Source: Centroberyx gerrardi
Taxonomy: Eukaryota; Chordata; Actinopteri; Beryciformes; Berycidae
DNA length: 64,000 nucleotides
Reading direction: 5' to 3'
Assembly (NCBI RefSeq): GCF_048128805.1
Contig: NC_136000.1
Coordinates: 22,004,946-22,068,945 of the forward strand
This document shows, piece after piece, positions 38,143-47,262 of the stretch. Below the pieces are notes generated by a model. It was not told the DNA's origin. It searched no databases and saw only the letters and a list, made by a program, of their open reading frames with translations. Position 1 is the stretch's first letter, and the number at the start of each line of letters is the position of its first letter. Made by a program: the position numbers and the translations under genes.

Positions 38143-38919
38143 CCTCCCTCTGTCTCTGTCTCCCTCCCTCCCTCTGTCTCTGTTTCTCTCTCTCTCTCTC
38201 CCTCCCTCTGTCTCTGTCTCCCCCTCCCTCCCTCTGTCTCTGTCTCCCTCCCTCCCTCTGTCTCTGTTTCTCTCTCTCTCTCTCCCTCCCTCTGTCTCTG
38301 TCTCCCCCTCCCTCCCTCTGTCTCTGTCTCCCTCCCTCCCTCTGTCTCTGTTTCTCTCTCTCTCTCTCCCTCCCTCTGTCTCTGTCTCCCCCTCCCTCCC
38401 TCTGTCTCTGTCTCCCTCCCTCCCTCTGTCTCTGTTTCTCTCTCTCTCTCCCTCCCTCTGTCTCTGTCTCTCTCCCCCTCCCTCCCTCCCTCTGTCTCTC
38501 TCTCTCCCCCTCCCTCCCTCTGTCTCTTTTTCTGTTTCTGTCTCTCTCTCTCTCTCTCCCTCCCTCTGTCTCCCCCTCCCTCCCTCCCTCTGTCTCTGTC
38601 TCTCTCTCTCCCTCCCTCCCTCCCTCCCTCTGTCTCTCTCTCTCTCTCCCTCCCTCCCTCTGTCTCTGTCTCTCTCTCTCCCTCCCTCTGTCTCTCTCTC
38701 TCTCTCTCCCTCCCTCTGTCTCTGTCTCTCTCCCTCTCTCAGGTCTTTTCCCTGCTCTGTATAGCGGACTGGCTGGTCCACTGCCTGTGGCGGAGGGGTA
38801 AGGACCCTGACAGTTACGCTATCCCCTACCTCACCGCTCTGGGAGACCTGTTAGGGACGGCTCTCCTCTCTCTAGCTTTTCTCCTACTCTGGTGCGTTGG
38901 GGAACCAGGCGGCACTTAG
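29036..38919 (+). CDS. slc41a2: Solute carrier family 41 member 2, Mg2+ transporter, 10 coding exons
   Basis: Divalent-cation (Mg2+) transporter of the plasma membrane, related to bacterial MgtE, with two repeated integral domains. Exons: 29036-29428 (acceptor near 28983), 29586-29693, 30753-30824, 30991-31135, 32506-32652, 32953-33100, 34150-34229, 37619-37750, 37866-38014, 38743-38919. They sum to 1,551 nt, 516 residues plus TAG. A hydrophilic N-terminus of about 105 residues precedes [19 protein letters not shown]; then come [68 protein letters not shown] (second repeat) and [27 protein letters not shown] and SLLQG..MVGV favour SLC41A2 over SLC41A1, as does linkage to washc4. Human SLC41A2 is 573 residues; the shortfall is mainly N-terminal, so an upstream start is possible. 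Confidence 0.94.
29699..29746. repeat. (CA)n microsatellite in slc41a2 intron
   Basis: A long CA run begins within a few bases of the exon 2 splice donor at 29694. Confidence 0.9.
31197..31246. repeat. (CA)n microsatellite in slc41a2 intron
   Basis: About 24 CA units, 60 bp downstream of the exon 4 donor. Confidence 0.9.
33140..33873. mobile_element. Tc1/mariner-type non-autonomous element in slc41a2 intron
   Basis: The left arm gtattcagactcctttactt..tttgcacattttgttgtgct and the right arm agcacaacaaaatgagcaaaaagt..ggtctgaatacttttgcaag are inverted complements. The words aagtattcagac and ttgcaaggcactgta are typical of Tc1-like termini in fish. The outermost left end has diverged. No transposase remains. 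Confidence 0.75.
33248..33463. repeat. Foldback nested inside the Tc1-type element
   Basis: attagagtccagttcttgag followed by gtttaaaagaaaa is repeated as its reverse complement (ttttcttttaaacctcaaaa then actggactctaa). The arms of about 33 bp are separated by about 150 bp. Confidence 0.6.
34800..35700 (-). mobile_element. Non-LTR retrotransposon (LINE) 3' fragment
   Basis: The minus-strand frame 35578-34979 encodes the C-terminal part of a LINE ORF2 beyond the catalytic palm: [55 protein letters not shown]. This is the post-RT region shared by fish Jockey/I-type LINEs. It is 5'-truncated, has an upstream frameshift, and sits in the longest slc41a2 intron. Confidence 0.85.
35840..35914. repeat. 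catgt/cttat simple repeat, left part
   Basis: Pentamer-like catgt and cttat words repeat directly beside the 3' end of the L2-like LINE. The same repeat resumes at 37,316, so one array has been split by the insertion. Confidence 0.75.
35915..37300 (-). mobile_element. L2-like LINE fragment with internal deletions
   Basis: Minus-strand RT pieces: [20 protein letters not shown] (37271 down), [20 protein letters not shown] with [16 protein letters not shown] (to 36830), and [20 protein letters not shown] with [14 protein letters not shown] (36782-36594). Its 3' end has the ttatatagcaccttt-type tail and (ATA)n at 35920-35947, as in fish L2. The frame is broken repeatedly and the central catalytic region is missing. 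Confidence 0.85.
37316..37465. repeat. catgt/cttat simple repeat, right part
   Basis: About 150 bp of ctcatgtcatgtcatg and cttatcttat words, matching the array at 35,840-35,914 on the other side of the LINE. Confidence 0.75.
38070..38740. repeat. Polypyrimidine minisatellite with 84-bp higher-order unit
   Basis: About 670 bp made almost only of C and T with tctgtctc and ccctccctc words. The phase cccctccctccctctgtctc recurs at 38137, 38221, 38305 and 38389, giving a clear 84-bp higher-order unit. The array runs straight into the acceptor of the last slc41a2 exon (38743), so it acts as an enormous polypyrimidine tract. Confidence 0.9.
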
Positions 38920-39300
38920 TTTCAATGCTTGAATATCATATTATACTGTAAAAAAATATATTGTCCAGCAAATTTGTCCAGCACTTGCCCTTGTTTTGAA
39001 GGTGAGGTGTTAAGATTTGCCTGTTTTTATTCCTGTTTTTCTTTTTTTATACAGCATTTTGTCACTTTGATAAGAAGGTGCTACATATCCATATTATTAT
39101 TATTATTACAGTTAAAATTGATTGTATTTGTTACAACGTAACTGATAAAATTGTGTGGTGATGTGGTCTAAAATTATTAAATTAACAGTGATACAGCATA
39201 TTAAACTACTTATTGTTCTGTTAGAGAAAATCGCTGTATATACATATATATATTGCTGTAGATGTTTACTAACATCTAATATTTTGATAACACTCAATGA
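38920..39300 (+). other. slc41a2 3' flank
   Basis: AT-rich sequence after the TAG at 38917-38919, presumably 3'UTR. I saw no convincing AATAAA close by, so the transcript end is not placed. Confidence 0.35.
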
Positions 39301-39304
39301 AATA

Positions 39305-39690
39305 GGCTGTCTGCCCCATAAGTGACCTTTCTACTGACACTGTTTTAACTGCTCCAAAACCTTTTTGCTGACACAGTTGTAACTGTCCCTACATTAGTAA
39401 TTTTTCTGCTGACAAGGTACTAAAGGTCAGCAGTTCTTGGAAATCGGTCAGAACCAGACAGTGCATGATTCAAATAATCACTTCTCTATTTAGCTCATTT
39501 GCATCAACTTGTTTGTATTACTGTATAAAAAAGAGAAATCACTCATGCTATGATGAACTGTATTGTCTTACACAATAAACGCTACTCAACAACGAGAGAC
39601 TGTGACTCAGCCTGTCATTGATAACTACTGAGTGATTTCCTTGATCCAAACCTACAGCAGAATATTTTCTACAACATGTACCCTATCAGC
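39305..39690 (+). mobile_element. Possible LTR-like segment
   Basis: An ATTTGCAT octamer (39,488), a TATAAAA-type box (39,524) and AATAAA (39,575) follow in the order and spacing of a retroviral-type LTR, and then an acaacga/ctgtgactcag-like stretch. No matching termini or target duplication were found, so this stays tentative. Confidence 0.25.
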
Positions 39691-40799
39691 AAAATGACCA
39701 AAAAGCCTACTGTAGTTTTTACTTATCTGAAAAAGTTGTGAGTTTGACTAACATGTCCATGAAAATGTTACATAAAAATATGTCATTGTTATATATTACA
39801 GGTATTGTTCTTGAACTTGTTTGAGAATTATTCCAGTTTTAATTTTGTCCTCAGACCTTTTACTTTTTGAAAAGTTTATGTTTTCTAATCAATATTTGGC
39901 CAGGTCCCACTGAAAAGTAGATTCTTAATTCATTAATATAGCTAGGGAGAGGTAAAAGATCCACAGGCTTACCTACACTATCCTGAAAAAAAAGTTAGTA
40001 AGACAAACACCTCCAGAAAAAAACCCCTCATATGAGTAAAATGATCCATGGGATCATGTTAGGGGGCGTGGGAGAGAATAACATGACTTATACAATACAG
40101 TACAATAATAATGAAACCAGTAAATAAAAAAAGGGTAAAATATGAGAGTGAATAAAATAAAGATAAAAAAATAAACATACTCTACACACTTCAATCTCAG
40201 ACAGGGCTTGCATGAAATCAGTTTCCTCAGTTAGTCTTGGTGCCGGTTTCACAACATGTGACACAAACATGTTCAGGAGAGTGTTTCATCACTAGTTTAC
40301 ACATACAGCATGTAACAAACCACATAACTGGGCTACATACACCAAGCAATAGCCTCACAAAATGCGTCTGCACTATAGCAGTGTTAATGTGTCTGTAGAT
40401 GTGACAGTGAACTGGCCTTTACTACAGCCACTTTCCATTTTTGGTTTTCATCTGTCATTGTCAGAGACTTCAGCCTTCCACCACAGTTAACAAGGCACTG
40501 GTTCACCTGTAGCAAGAGCTCAGTTTTAATCAAATAAGCATCATGCAGTAGATCAGGCTGTTTAGGAATAGTACATATGGATGCCGATGATAGCGAGGAA
40601 TCAAGGTCCGGTCGTTAACCAATGAAATCCCCTCAGGGGTGAGAGGACGAGGCCTGGTCAATGAGCTGCAGAAGCAGATGGAGGGCAGTAAGCGTGTGTG
40701 TGGCGCTCTCAGGCATCGATCACATGAGAACCATCTGAGAAGCATATAGGGTCTATCAGGATCATATTACTTACAGCCGTAGTCCCTACCCTAAACAAC
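39691..40799. other. Intergenic, no gene recognised
   Basis: AT-rich with scattered short A-tracts. I see nothing supportable. Confidence 0.4.
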
Positions 40800-41187
40800 T
40801 GTGGAAGAAAACTCAACATATGTATTAACAGCTTAACTGGGGTCACCTCAGGGAATGTAAGGCTTCATGATGTATGGTCACCTCACTGTAACCCTTGTGC
40901 CGTAACTTACTATGCCAGAGGTCTTGTTGTGAGAGTGGCTCCTGGATGTCTCCGAGATGTCCATGGAGAGTCTAAGTTAAGACATAACATGTGTAACTTA
41001 TACTCTTCTTTTGTGCACTATCTTGATGTCAGCACATTCTGTACGTCCTTGGAAGATACATAAATGCCTGGTTCAATGAATTCCTCTTCGAAGAAGTGTA
41101 CGTAGCCTCCTGCTGTGTGCATCTCTTCCTCTTATAAGACCCTTTTCAATAAATATATATTCAAGTAAGACGAACATTTCTTCAACA
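40800..41187 (+). mobile_element. Probable solo LTR
   Basis: The ends read TGTGGAAG and CTTCAACA (near-inverted; TG..CA termini), with cttataag and AATAAA (about 41,149) in the 3' part as in an R region. It is flanked by acaac (40795-40799) and accac (41188-41192), a target duplication with one mismatch. Confidence 0.45.
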
Positions 41188-42500
41188 ACCACTATGAGCT
41201 ATCCTTACTCTCTACAGGAATAAGCAGATTAAGATCAACAGTATACAGTAATAAGGCCAGGATCTGGTAAACAGGTGGGACGTACAGTTTAACATGGCTG
41301 ATTCTTATTTGGGAAAATATCACCTAATATTGTCAAAGCGTGGTCTGCAGCATCGTGGCTAAGCTTACTGGGGGCCGCATGGTGGTGGATTGAATGAGCG
41401 TGGTCAAGAGAGCGTTGATATAAAATATACCTGCTGTGGAAGGTGGATTCCCAAACGTAAGTCAAACAAATATAAGAACACTCTAAAGCTGGGTAATAAG
41501 GTTCAGCAGTCGGTGGAAAACTACCAACAGAATTATGCTACAATTGTATGGCCAACTCTGGTAAACAGCATGTGAGCAGAGGAGCTGTGGCCTTGAGGTC
41601 TGTGCTGCTAAATGAATACTCTTGTACTGCTAGAATACACTTATGAAAGAACACCATTGTTTTCTTTGTTAGTCTTTGTTTTCTTTGTTTTTGTAAATCG
41701 CTTTTTAATTTGTACTATTTATTGATGGATTAATATTTCATTTGTAAATTATTTTTGTAATTCCTCTTTTTATTGCCCATTAAAATATCAAATAATGAAT
41801 TACTTTGTAATTTAGTCTATTTATTCATAGATTAATAAATTAATTTGTAAACAAATTTATTAATGCCTATTTTTATTGTACAATTAGTTATTAATTAATG
41901 AAATGCTTTATTACTATTTCCGTGACACTTGTGGTCCTCCATACGGATGGGATAGACACACATTTCACCCAGAGGTCTTCCTCTCAGTATAGTTTTCCAT
42001 TGTTCTAACACACAGATACATTTCACAGCATATAACAAGTTTAGCAATCACACATCTCTAAACTATCCGTCCTTCATCATGACAATAGGTCATGAAGCAT
42101 GTTTACTTCTAAATGTTGCAATCATTTAGAATCCGTTTAGCTAAACCCCCCACAGGGTTTAGCTAAACAGAGTGAAAACAGTGTCTGTCCTCCACTCAGA
42201 CCAGGCTCAGCCGAGAGTGGCACCGGCCCCAGAGACAGGACAAGACGTATACGTAGGTGTCATGTATGCATAAGTGCCACAATGCATACAGTGTGACCAA
42301 GGCCCCTTTGAATCGTGCCTTGGCCGGTAAGTCCGGTCACAGTCGTGTAATCAGTCACTTTGTCTATTCGCTTCCACCAGCCGGGCAAAAAAAGTTAAAG
42401 TTATGTTCCAACCACAGAACTTCATTGGATAGAACGGTCCTTCCACTGGTTGTCATGGTAATTTGGCAATCTGTCAGGTTACACCGCAAACTTTAATCCT
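41188..42500. other. Intergenic, AT-rich
   Basis: Includes an AT-rich block of taatttgtaa/attaataaatt words (about 41,690-41,910) and the hairpin at 42,135-42,168. No gene was recognised. Confidence 0.4.
42135..42168. repeat. Perfect 14-bp hairpin
   Basis: GTTTAGCTAAACCC, a 6-nt loop, then GGGTTTAGCTAAAC. Each arm itself contains the palindrome gtttagctaaac. Confidence 0.85.
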
Positions 42501-42506
42501 AACGCT

Positions 42507-42597
42507 ATAAAACAAATTATAACAAACAGTTCCTCATTGCCATGATAAAAAACAAATAAAACAAATTATAACAAGCAGTTCCTCATTGCCATGATAA
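42507..42597. repeat. Tandem duplication, 49-bp period
   Basis: ataaaacaaattataacaa plus agcagttcctcattgccatg occurs twice, beginning at 42507 and 42556, with one base difference. It looks like a recent local duplication. Confidence 0.85.
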
Positions 42598-43044
42598 AGT
42601 ATTCAGACGATCTATTGAACTCTCTGCCAAAACTTCAAAGCAAGTATTGATCTAAGTTGGGGTGGCTGCTTTTTAGAAAGTGACAAGAATCGATCTTCAA
42701 AGACCATGTGTGGAAAGACCCATAAATCCTGAGGGTCTGAGTACCCTTCAGGCACCATGGAGAAGGTGTTGAGGGATCAAAGACTTGTAGAGAAGGCCAC
42801 AGTGCACCGCAGGCACTGTTAAGATTAACCTGGATAAAACAAGTTTAGATAAGATTAGATGAACCTTTAACGATCCCTGTGTGGAAATTGGAACAGGGTC
42901 TGGAGGGATTGAAGACTTCTAGGGAAGGCCACAGTACTTTGTAGGTACAACCGTATAGGACATAATCCAAACTTTGGCTTGCACATACGACTGCTTTACC
43001 TTTCACATGCATGTATTGTGAGATACTCTCATTTAACCTACTGA

Positions 43045-43460
43045 AACACTCACACACACTTTACTGAAAACCTCTCACATTCCCTACTAAACCACTCTCA
43101 TATATGCTATAAATGTTCACACACACACACACACACCAGTAAGACCTTTGACATTCACCACTGAAATATTCTCATAAACACGACTGAAATATTATATGCT
43201 CATACATACTACTTAAAAATTCTCATATACACTATTTAAATGCTCACACATACACCACTGAAATAAACCTCTCACATACAATACTGAAATTTAACCTCTT
43301 ACATACACCATTGAAATGTAACCTCTTATACACTACTGAAATGTAACCTCTTACATACAACACTGACATTTAACCTTTTACATACACTACTGAAAAACAC
43401 CTCACACATATACTAATGAAATTGAACCTCTTACATACACTACTGAAAACCACCTCACAC
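43045..43460. repeat. Minisatellite of ctcacatacactactgaaat-type units
   Basis: Irregular units of about 20-30 bp (acctcttacatacactactg followed by aaatgta) repeat a dozen or more times. An inverted stretch of the same units lies at 43,686-43,795 across the promoter-like cassette, so the whole could fold back. Confidence 0.8.
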
Positions 43461-43690
43461 TAGCCAAACTCCTGAATTATCACCCACTTTTCAGAAAGTC
43501 TGGTGTTTCCCTTGTCAATGGGAAACATTGACAATTGTTCCTCGATTGTTCCTCGCTCAGAGGAACAATCGAGCCAATCAGTGCCTTTGTGGGCGGGGCT
43601 AAAGTTTGAACCCGTTCGTGCAGCGGTTTTTCATTGGCATTTCGGAAGGAGATTTGTTGAAATAAAAAATGTAAATTCAATTTCAGTAGT
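43445..43690 (+). promoter_or_regulatory. GC-box/CCAAT cassette, left copy
   Basis: Contains gagccaatcagtg (CCAAT box) and tgggcggggc (GC box), in a segment repeated almost exactly at 46,478-46,690 in the same orientation. It lies about 300 bp upstream of a 5'UTR-like exon, so it is a plausible promoter for the coiled-coil gene. An 11-bp hairpin (gattgttcctc/gaggaacaatc) sits just upstream and is disturbed in the other copy. Confidence 0.5.
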
Positions 43691-43899
43691 ATATGTGTGA
43701 GGTGGTTTTCAGTGGTGTATGTAAGAAGTTACATTTCAGTAGTGTGTGAGGTTAAATTTCAGTAGTATATGTAAGAGGTAAAATTTTATAATGTAACAAA
43801 CACAAAAGTCTGAGTTGATTTCAGGTATCATTTACCTGTGTATTTACAATAGGAGCTGTGGAATTAGAAGGCCCTTGTTAGCATTGTGATGCAGGATAG

Positions 43900-44066
43900 A
43901 ACTCTGAGCATGTGAGACCTGGTGCAGAGCAGAGCCACTTCAGTCCATCACACAGCGCGAATAAGCAGCAATATACAGGCAAAAATCTGTAAAACGAGAA
44001 CAAATACGAACTAAAATAACTGTGAAACGTTTCAGCTGGAACTTTCACACGACCCATCTTTAAAAG
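43900..44066 (+). other. Candidate non-coding first exon of the coiled-coil gene
   Basis: Ends at a strong splice donor, TAAAAG followed by GTAAGTAC at 44067. The next good acceptor (tgtacttccag) ends at 44771, directly before an ATG. The start of the exon is not defined. Confidence 0.45.
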
Positions 44067-44771
44067 GTAAGTACTTTTTGTGTTTTCTTTCTATTCAAAA
44101 AGTGATTAAATTAGTTAATGTATTCCTACTATCAAACAAAAGATCACACATATTGTGCAGCAGTTTGCCCGTTAAGTTTAGACAGTCCTCTCCCTTATTA
44201 ACCACTGCTGTCATATAAACACCATAAACAACATATTGTGTCTTGTTATTAGAGGATTCAAGGGTAAGAAGAACCATAACTCTAGATTAAACACCAAAGA
44301 GTAAAGTATATGGCAAGTAACATCACCAGAACAATGTCAGAAGTTTTATTTAGACATTGACCGAACCCTTACCTTAACCCTGACATTAAGGTCACTGGAG
44401 CCCTTATGTCAAACCTCACACTTAACTATGAAAAATAGAAAAAAGAAAGAAAAAAAGAAAGAAGAAAACAAGAAAAAAACAAGAAAAAAATGTGAACAGA
44501 AGAAACATCATTATTGATTCTCCAAAGTATAGCACTTGTTGACTTTGTGGCTCGGTCACATATTCCTGAAACCTGATCTGCAGGTTTGAGAGAGACATAT
44601 CACAAGAAAATCATTCCCTTCATTAGTTACACAGTCTTAAGCTGTATTAAATTCATTTTTTATCAGTGAGGTCGCCTGCCACCTAATTATAAATAGGCAT
44701 TCTCCATTCTTAAAATTTTATCCCAGTGTGTCTATGGCTTTAATGCTGTAATTGTGTTTTTGTACTTCCAG

Positions 44772-44927
44772 ATGAAGACAGATGCACTTTCTGTGCTCCA
44801 GCAAGAGGAGGCACTGAAAAGAAAGATGAAGAAGCTAAAGCAAAAAGTCAAGCGGCTTGAGAAAGAGAAGATCGCTCTGGCCAACGATGCTGGCTCTGTG
44901 TCACATTATGGCATTGGAGATCTATGA
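44772..44927 (+). CDS. Coiled-coil protein, N-terminal exon
   Basis: The ATG stands immediately after a splice-acceptor-like tacttccag. The 51-codon frame is Lys/Glu-rich and heptad-like (LKRKMKKLKQKVKRLEKEKI), then turns to ANDAGSVSHYGIGDL and a TGA. A weak GT at 44898 would join in frame to the acceptor at 44991, so the last residues and stop may be intronic. I recognise no family. It begins a coiled-coil protein continued at 44,992-45,466. Confidence 0.5.
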   Translation: MKTDALSVLQQEEALKRKMKKLKQKVKRLEKEKIALANDAGSVSHYGIGDL

Positions 44928-44991
44928 ATGAGTTGCAACATACAGATTTCCCACTATATGATCCATCAAAAATATTTCCTTTTTGTTCTAG

Positions 44992-45466
44992 AAAGTGGAA
45001 GAACACCATGCACTCCAGCTTCAGATCACCAGGGAGAAAGAGAGCCAGTCTCGGCGCCGCAGCGGCATCTGCAGAGATGAAAAGGTGCTGGCACGTGAGA
45101 CAGAGAAGCTTGCCCAGAAGAGACGAAAGCTGGAGGACAAGATGAAGGAAGAAGAAAAATACTCTGCAGAGGAAGCATTGAAGAAAAGTTCATCTCTTCT
45201 GCATGATGAGGCACAGGTCAGCAAGATGAAGAAGGACCTGGAGACGGACAGAGTGATCAAAGAAAGAGAGGCCTTTCAAATAGAAGTTGACGACATGATC
45301 GCAATTAGAAAAGCCTTTAAGTTGGAGAGGGACAACATGGCGAAAGAGAGAGAGATCTTCCATAAAGAAACTGTGGCACAACGGATGAGGAGGAAGTCCT
45401 TTAACATCGAAAGTGAAAAAGTCTGTGAGGAAAGGGAAGCCTTCCAGAGAGAAAAGGCAGAGATGG
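44992..45466 (+). pseudogene. Coiled-coil protein, central part, cut by a solo LTR
   Basis: Follows an acceptor-like ttttgttctag. About 158 residues, almost all helix-forming (Lys, Glu, Arg, Gln) with few Gly or Pro. The last 75 residues are built of 14-residue units with core R(E/K)xFxxE, e.g. IKEREAFQIEVDDM, IAIRKAFKLERDNM, AKEREIFHKETVAQ, RMRRKSFNIESEKV, CEEREAFQREKAEM. This two-heptad period fits a long parallel coiled coil. The frame is open up to a 652-bp solo LTR inserted after the Met codon at 45463 and continues in the same phase beyond it (46,119-46,370). No homologue is recognised. Whether a host transcript still splices or terminates in the LTR is unknown. Confidence 0.6.
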
Positions 45467-46118
45467 TGTTGTTGTGGATTTTCTTCCTTCTTCAACTTCC
45501 ACTTCAGGTTCGAGGAGCTGAACACAGAATGAATGAGACAAACTCTGACTCTTTTTCTTTTGGCTTTATTCTTCAGATAATAGAGTACGTAATACAACTG
45601 ATATGTGAAGGGTCTGACCAAGAATTCTCATCTTCAGGTTCTTTTCTAGCTTCTAACCGCCCCCCTCACACCATGCTCCACCTAGAGGGATAGTCTATTC
45701 CCAATTCTTTACCTACTACAGCTCTCTAATTGGTCTAACTGTTGGAATGTGGTCAGTGCGTCAATCCAGCTATTGCTGAAGGAAAGCACCTGTTGTTTTG
45801 TACCTCAAGGTCGAAAGTCTTCCTCCCTAATTCCTGTATCATGCTTTCCCTGATACGAGTGCTCTCTGCATACAATATTTGACTACAGCCTCTCTTTCTG
45901 GCAATAACAATCCCATGAATCTTGCTTGTTTGTGAGAAACTTACTGGCATGAGCTGGTAACAATGACCTCTTTCTCTCTGCTATCTCCTCACTGTACATA
46001 GTGCATGAGTACATGTATGTGTGCTGTCTGATCAAAGGAATGTGTTAATATATTCTCCTTGATTATATTAAGTATAGATTATGCATTGATTATGAAGATA
46101 ACATAGTTTCCTTCAACA
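45467..46118 (-). mobile_element. Solo LTR (ERV-like) interrupting the coiled-coil gene
   Basis: 652 bp beginning TGTTG and ending CAACA, flanked by a perfect 4-bp target duplication ATGG (45463-45466 and 46119-46122). On the minus strand an AATAAA lies in its 3' quarter (plus-strand tttatt near 45,567), as expected of an R region, so the element lies antisense to the host frame. Internal retroviral genes are absent, so it is the product of LTR-LTR recombination. Four-bp duplications fit class-I ERV or some Gypsy LTRs. Confidence 0.85.
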
Positions 46119-46370
46119 ATGGCCATGATGAGAAAGGTCTTGAAAGAACAGGCAGAGATACAGAAGAAGAGGGAGGCCTCGGTGGCCACTGGCCACCGAG
46201 AAACCGGTCGTCAGAGGCATGAAGGCAATGCTGTCAACACACCGGCCAAGTCATCCTGCAGCCTCATGTCAGTGTGGGCCTGCAGGGATGAGCAAGGCAA
46301 CTGTGGCTGCGTAAAAAAAAACAGTTTACACAATCATCAATATTTTGCCAAATACAGATGCACAGACTAG
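46119..46370 (+). pseudogene. Coiled-coil protein, C-terminal part beyond the LTR
   Basis: Continues the coiled-coil frame in phase after the duplicated ATGG: RKVLKEQAEIQKKREA, then leaves the helix for a Ser/Ala/Cys-rich tail containing CRDEQGNCGCVKKN, which could bind metal, and ends at TAG 46368-46370. Removing the LTR and one duplication copy would give one open frame, so the insertion is probably young relative to the gene. I do not recognise the tail. Confidence 0.55.
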
Positions 46371-46477
46371 TTTAAGTGAAGACTGATGAGGAATCCCTTC
46401 AAATTGCAGAGTGGCAAAACACACCCCTATTAAAAGAGTAAAACATCAATATGAGAAAGCTTTGGATACACATATAC

Positions 46478-46690
46478 TACTGAAAACCACCTCACACTAG
46501 CCTGGTTCCACACTCCTGAATTATCACCCACTTTTCAGAGAGTCTGGTGTTTCCCTTGTGGTTTGTTCTCGCTCGGAAGAACAATCGAGCCAATCAGTGC
46601 CTTTGTGGGCGGGGATAAAGTTTGAACCGTTCGTGCAGCGGTTTTTCATTGGCAGTTTGAAAGAATAGATTTGTTGAAATTAAAAACATT
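46478..46690 (+). promoter_or_regulatory. GC-box/CCAAT cassette, right copy
   Basis: A same-orientation copy of 43,445-43,690 (gagccaatcagtgcctttgt, then gggcgggg, then cgtgcagcggtttttcattg). It is shorter in the hairpin segment and points out of the element toward 46.8 kb. Any activity is inference. Confidence 0.45.
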
Positions 46691-46911
46691 TTAATGGTGT
46701 GTGTGAGTGTTTCAGTAGGTTAAATGAGAGTATCTCACAATACATGCATGTGAGAGGTAGTTATAAGTGCAAGCCAAAGTTTGGATTATGTCCTATACGG
46801 CACCTCATAGAAAATACTGTGTGATGAATTAAAGGTCAGTGTACACTGAAGATACTACAAAAAATTAGTGAGGCCGGTATTATAAAAAGTACTGAGACAG
46901 GCCAATGATCA

Positions 46912-47262
46912 AACCATATTTTACTGAACACAAACAACGTACATGGAAAGTCTTGCAACATAAAAGACAGTTTAAGGTAGATAACAAAATCTTTATAGAA
47001 TGCATTGTGATAACAAGATAAACATCTGTCCAGAATTAACAAAAGGCTCTGCTCCTAAAGATCAAATGCCAATGAGCTGTGTAAAGCATATTGGTAGGAA
47101 ATGCATGTGACATCATGGGAATACTATGAATAGCAACGACAAAGATTACAGTGACACAGGTTAAAGTTCAACTTTTATTTTACTGAACACAAACCACATT
47201 AAAAACACTACATGGAAAGTCTTGCAACATACAAGACAGTTTAAGGTTAGATAACAACTTGC
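46912..47262 (-). repeat. Direct duplication of a transcript-3'-end-like segment
   Basis: tacatggaaagtcttgcaac and agacagtttaaggt occur at about 46,940-46,980 and again at about 47,210-47,255. On the minus strand the second copy is followed by AATAAA, so these look like two copies of a 3'UTR end or a retroposed tail. Confidence 0.5.

Larger units (their letters stand above)
42930..46825. mobile_element. Composite element with inverted-repeat ends carrying a coiled-coil gene
   Basis: The left end (about 42,930-43,065) and right end (about 46,690-46,825) are inverted copies of about 130 bp. They share cacagta.tttt, ccgtataggacataatccaa, actttggcttgcac, catgcatgtattgtgagata and ctctcatttaacctactgaa. 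Between them lie a minisatellite, a GC-box/CCAAT cassette present at both ends, a 5'UTR-like exon, and a coiled-coil reading frame split by a solo LTR. The arrangement suggests a DNA transposon that has captured a gene, or a gene bracketed by two MITE copies. No transposase and no clear target duplication were found, and the exact outer edges are uncertain because a related sequence (gggaaggccacagt) is tandemly present just outside on the left. Confidence 0.6.

Noticed and set aside
37820..38801. Long open frames (about 250-310 codons, both strands) over the pyrimidine array
   Set aside because: Composed of Ser/Leu/Pro or Arg/Glu/Asp low-complexity translation of C/T repeats. It is repeat DNA plus slc41a2 exon 9, not an independent gene.
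39305..39690. Complete LTR call
   Set aside because: TATA, AATAAA and octamer order is suggestive, but termini and target duplication are missing; kept only as a low-confidence feature.
41390..41575. 61-codon Lys/Asn-rich frame in the intergenic region
   Set aside because: Short, isolated, no promoter or splice signals and no recognisable motif.
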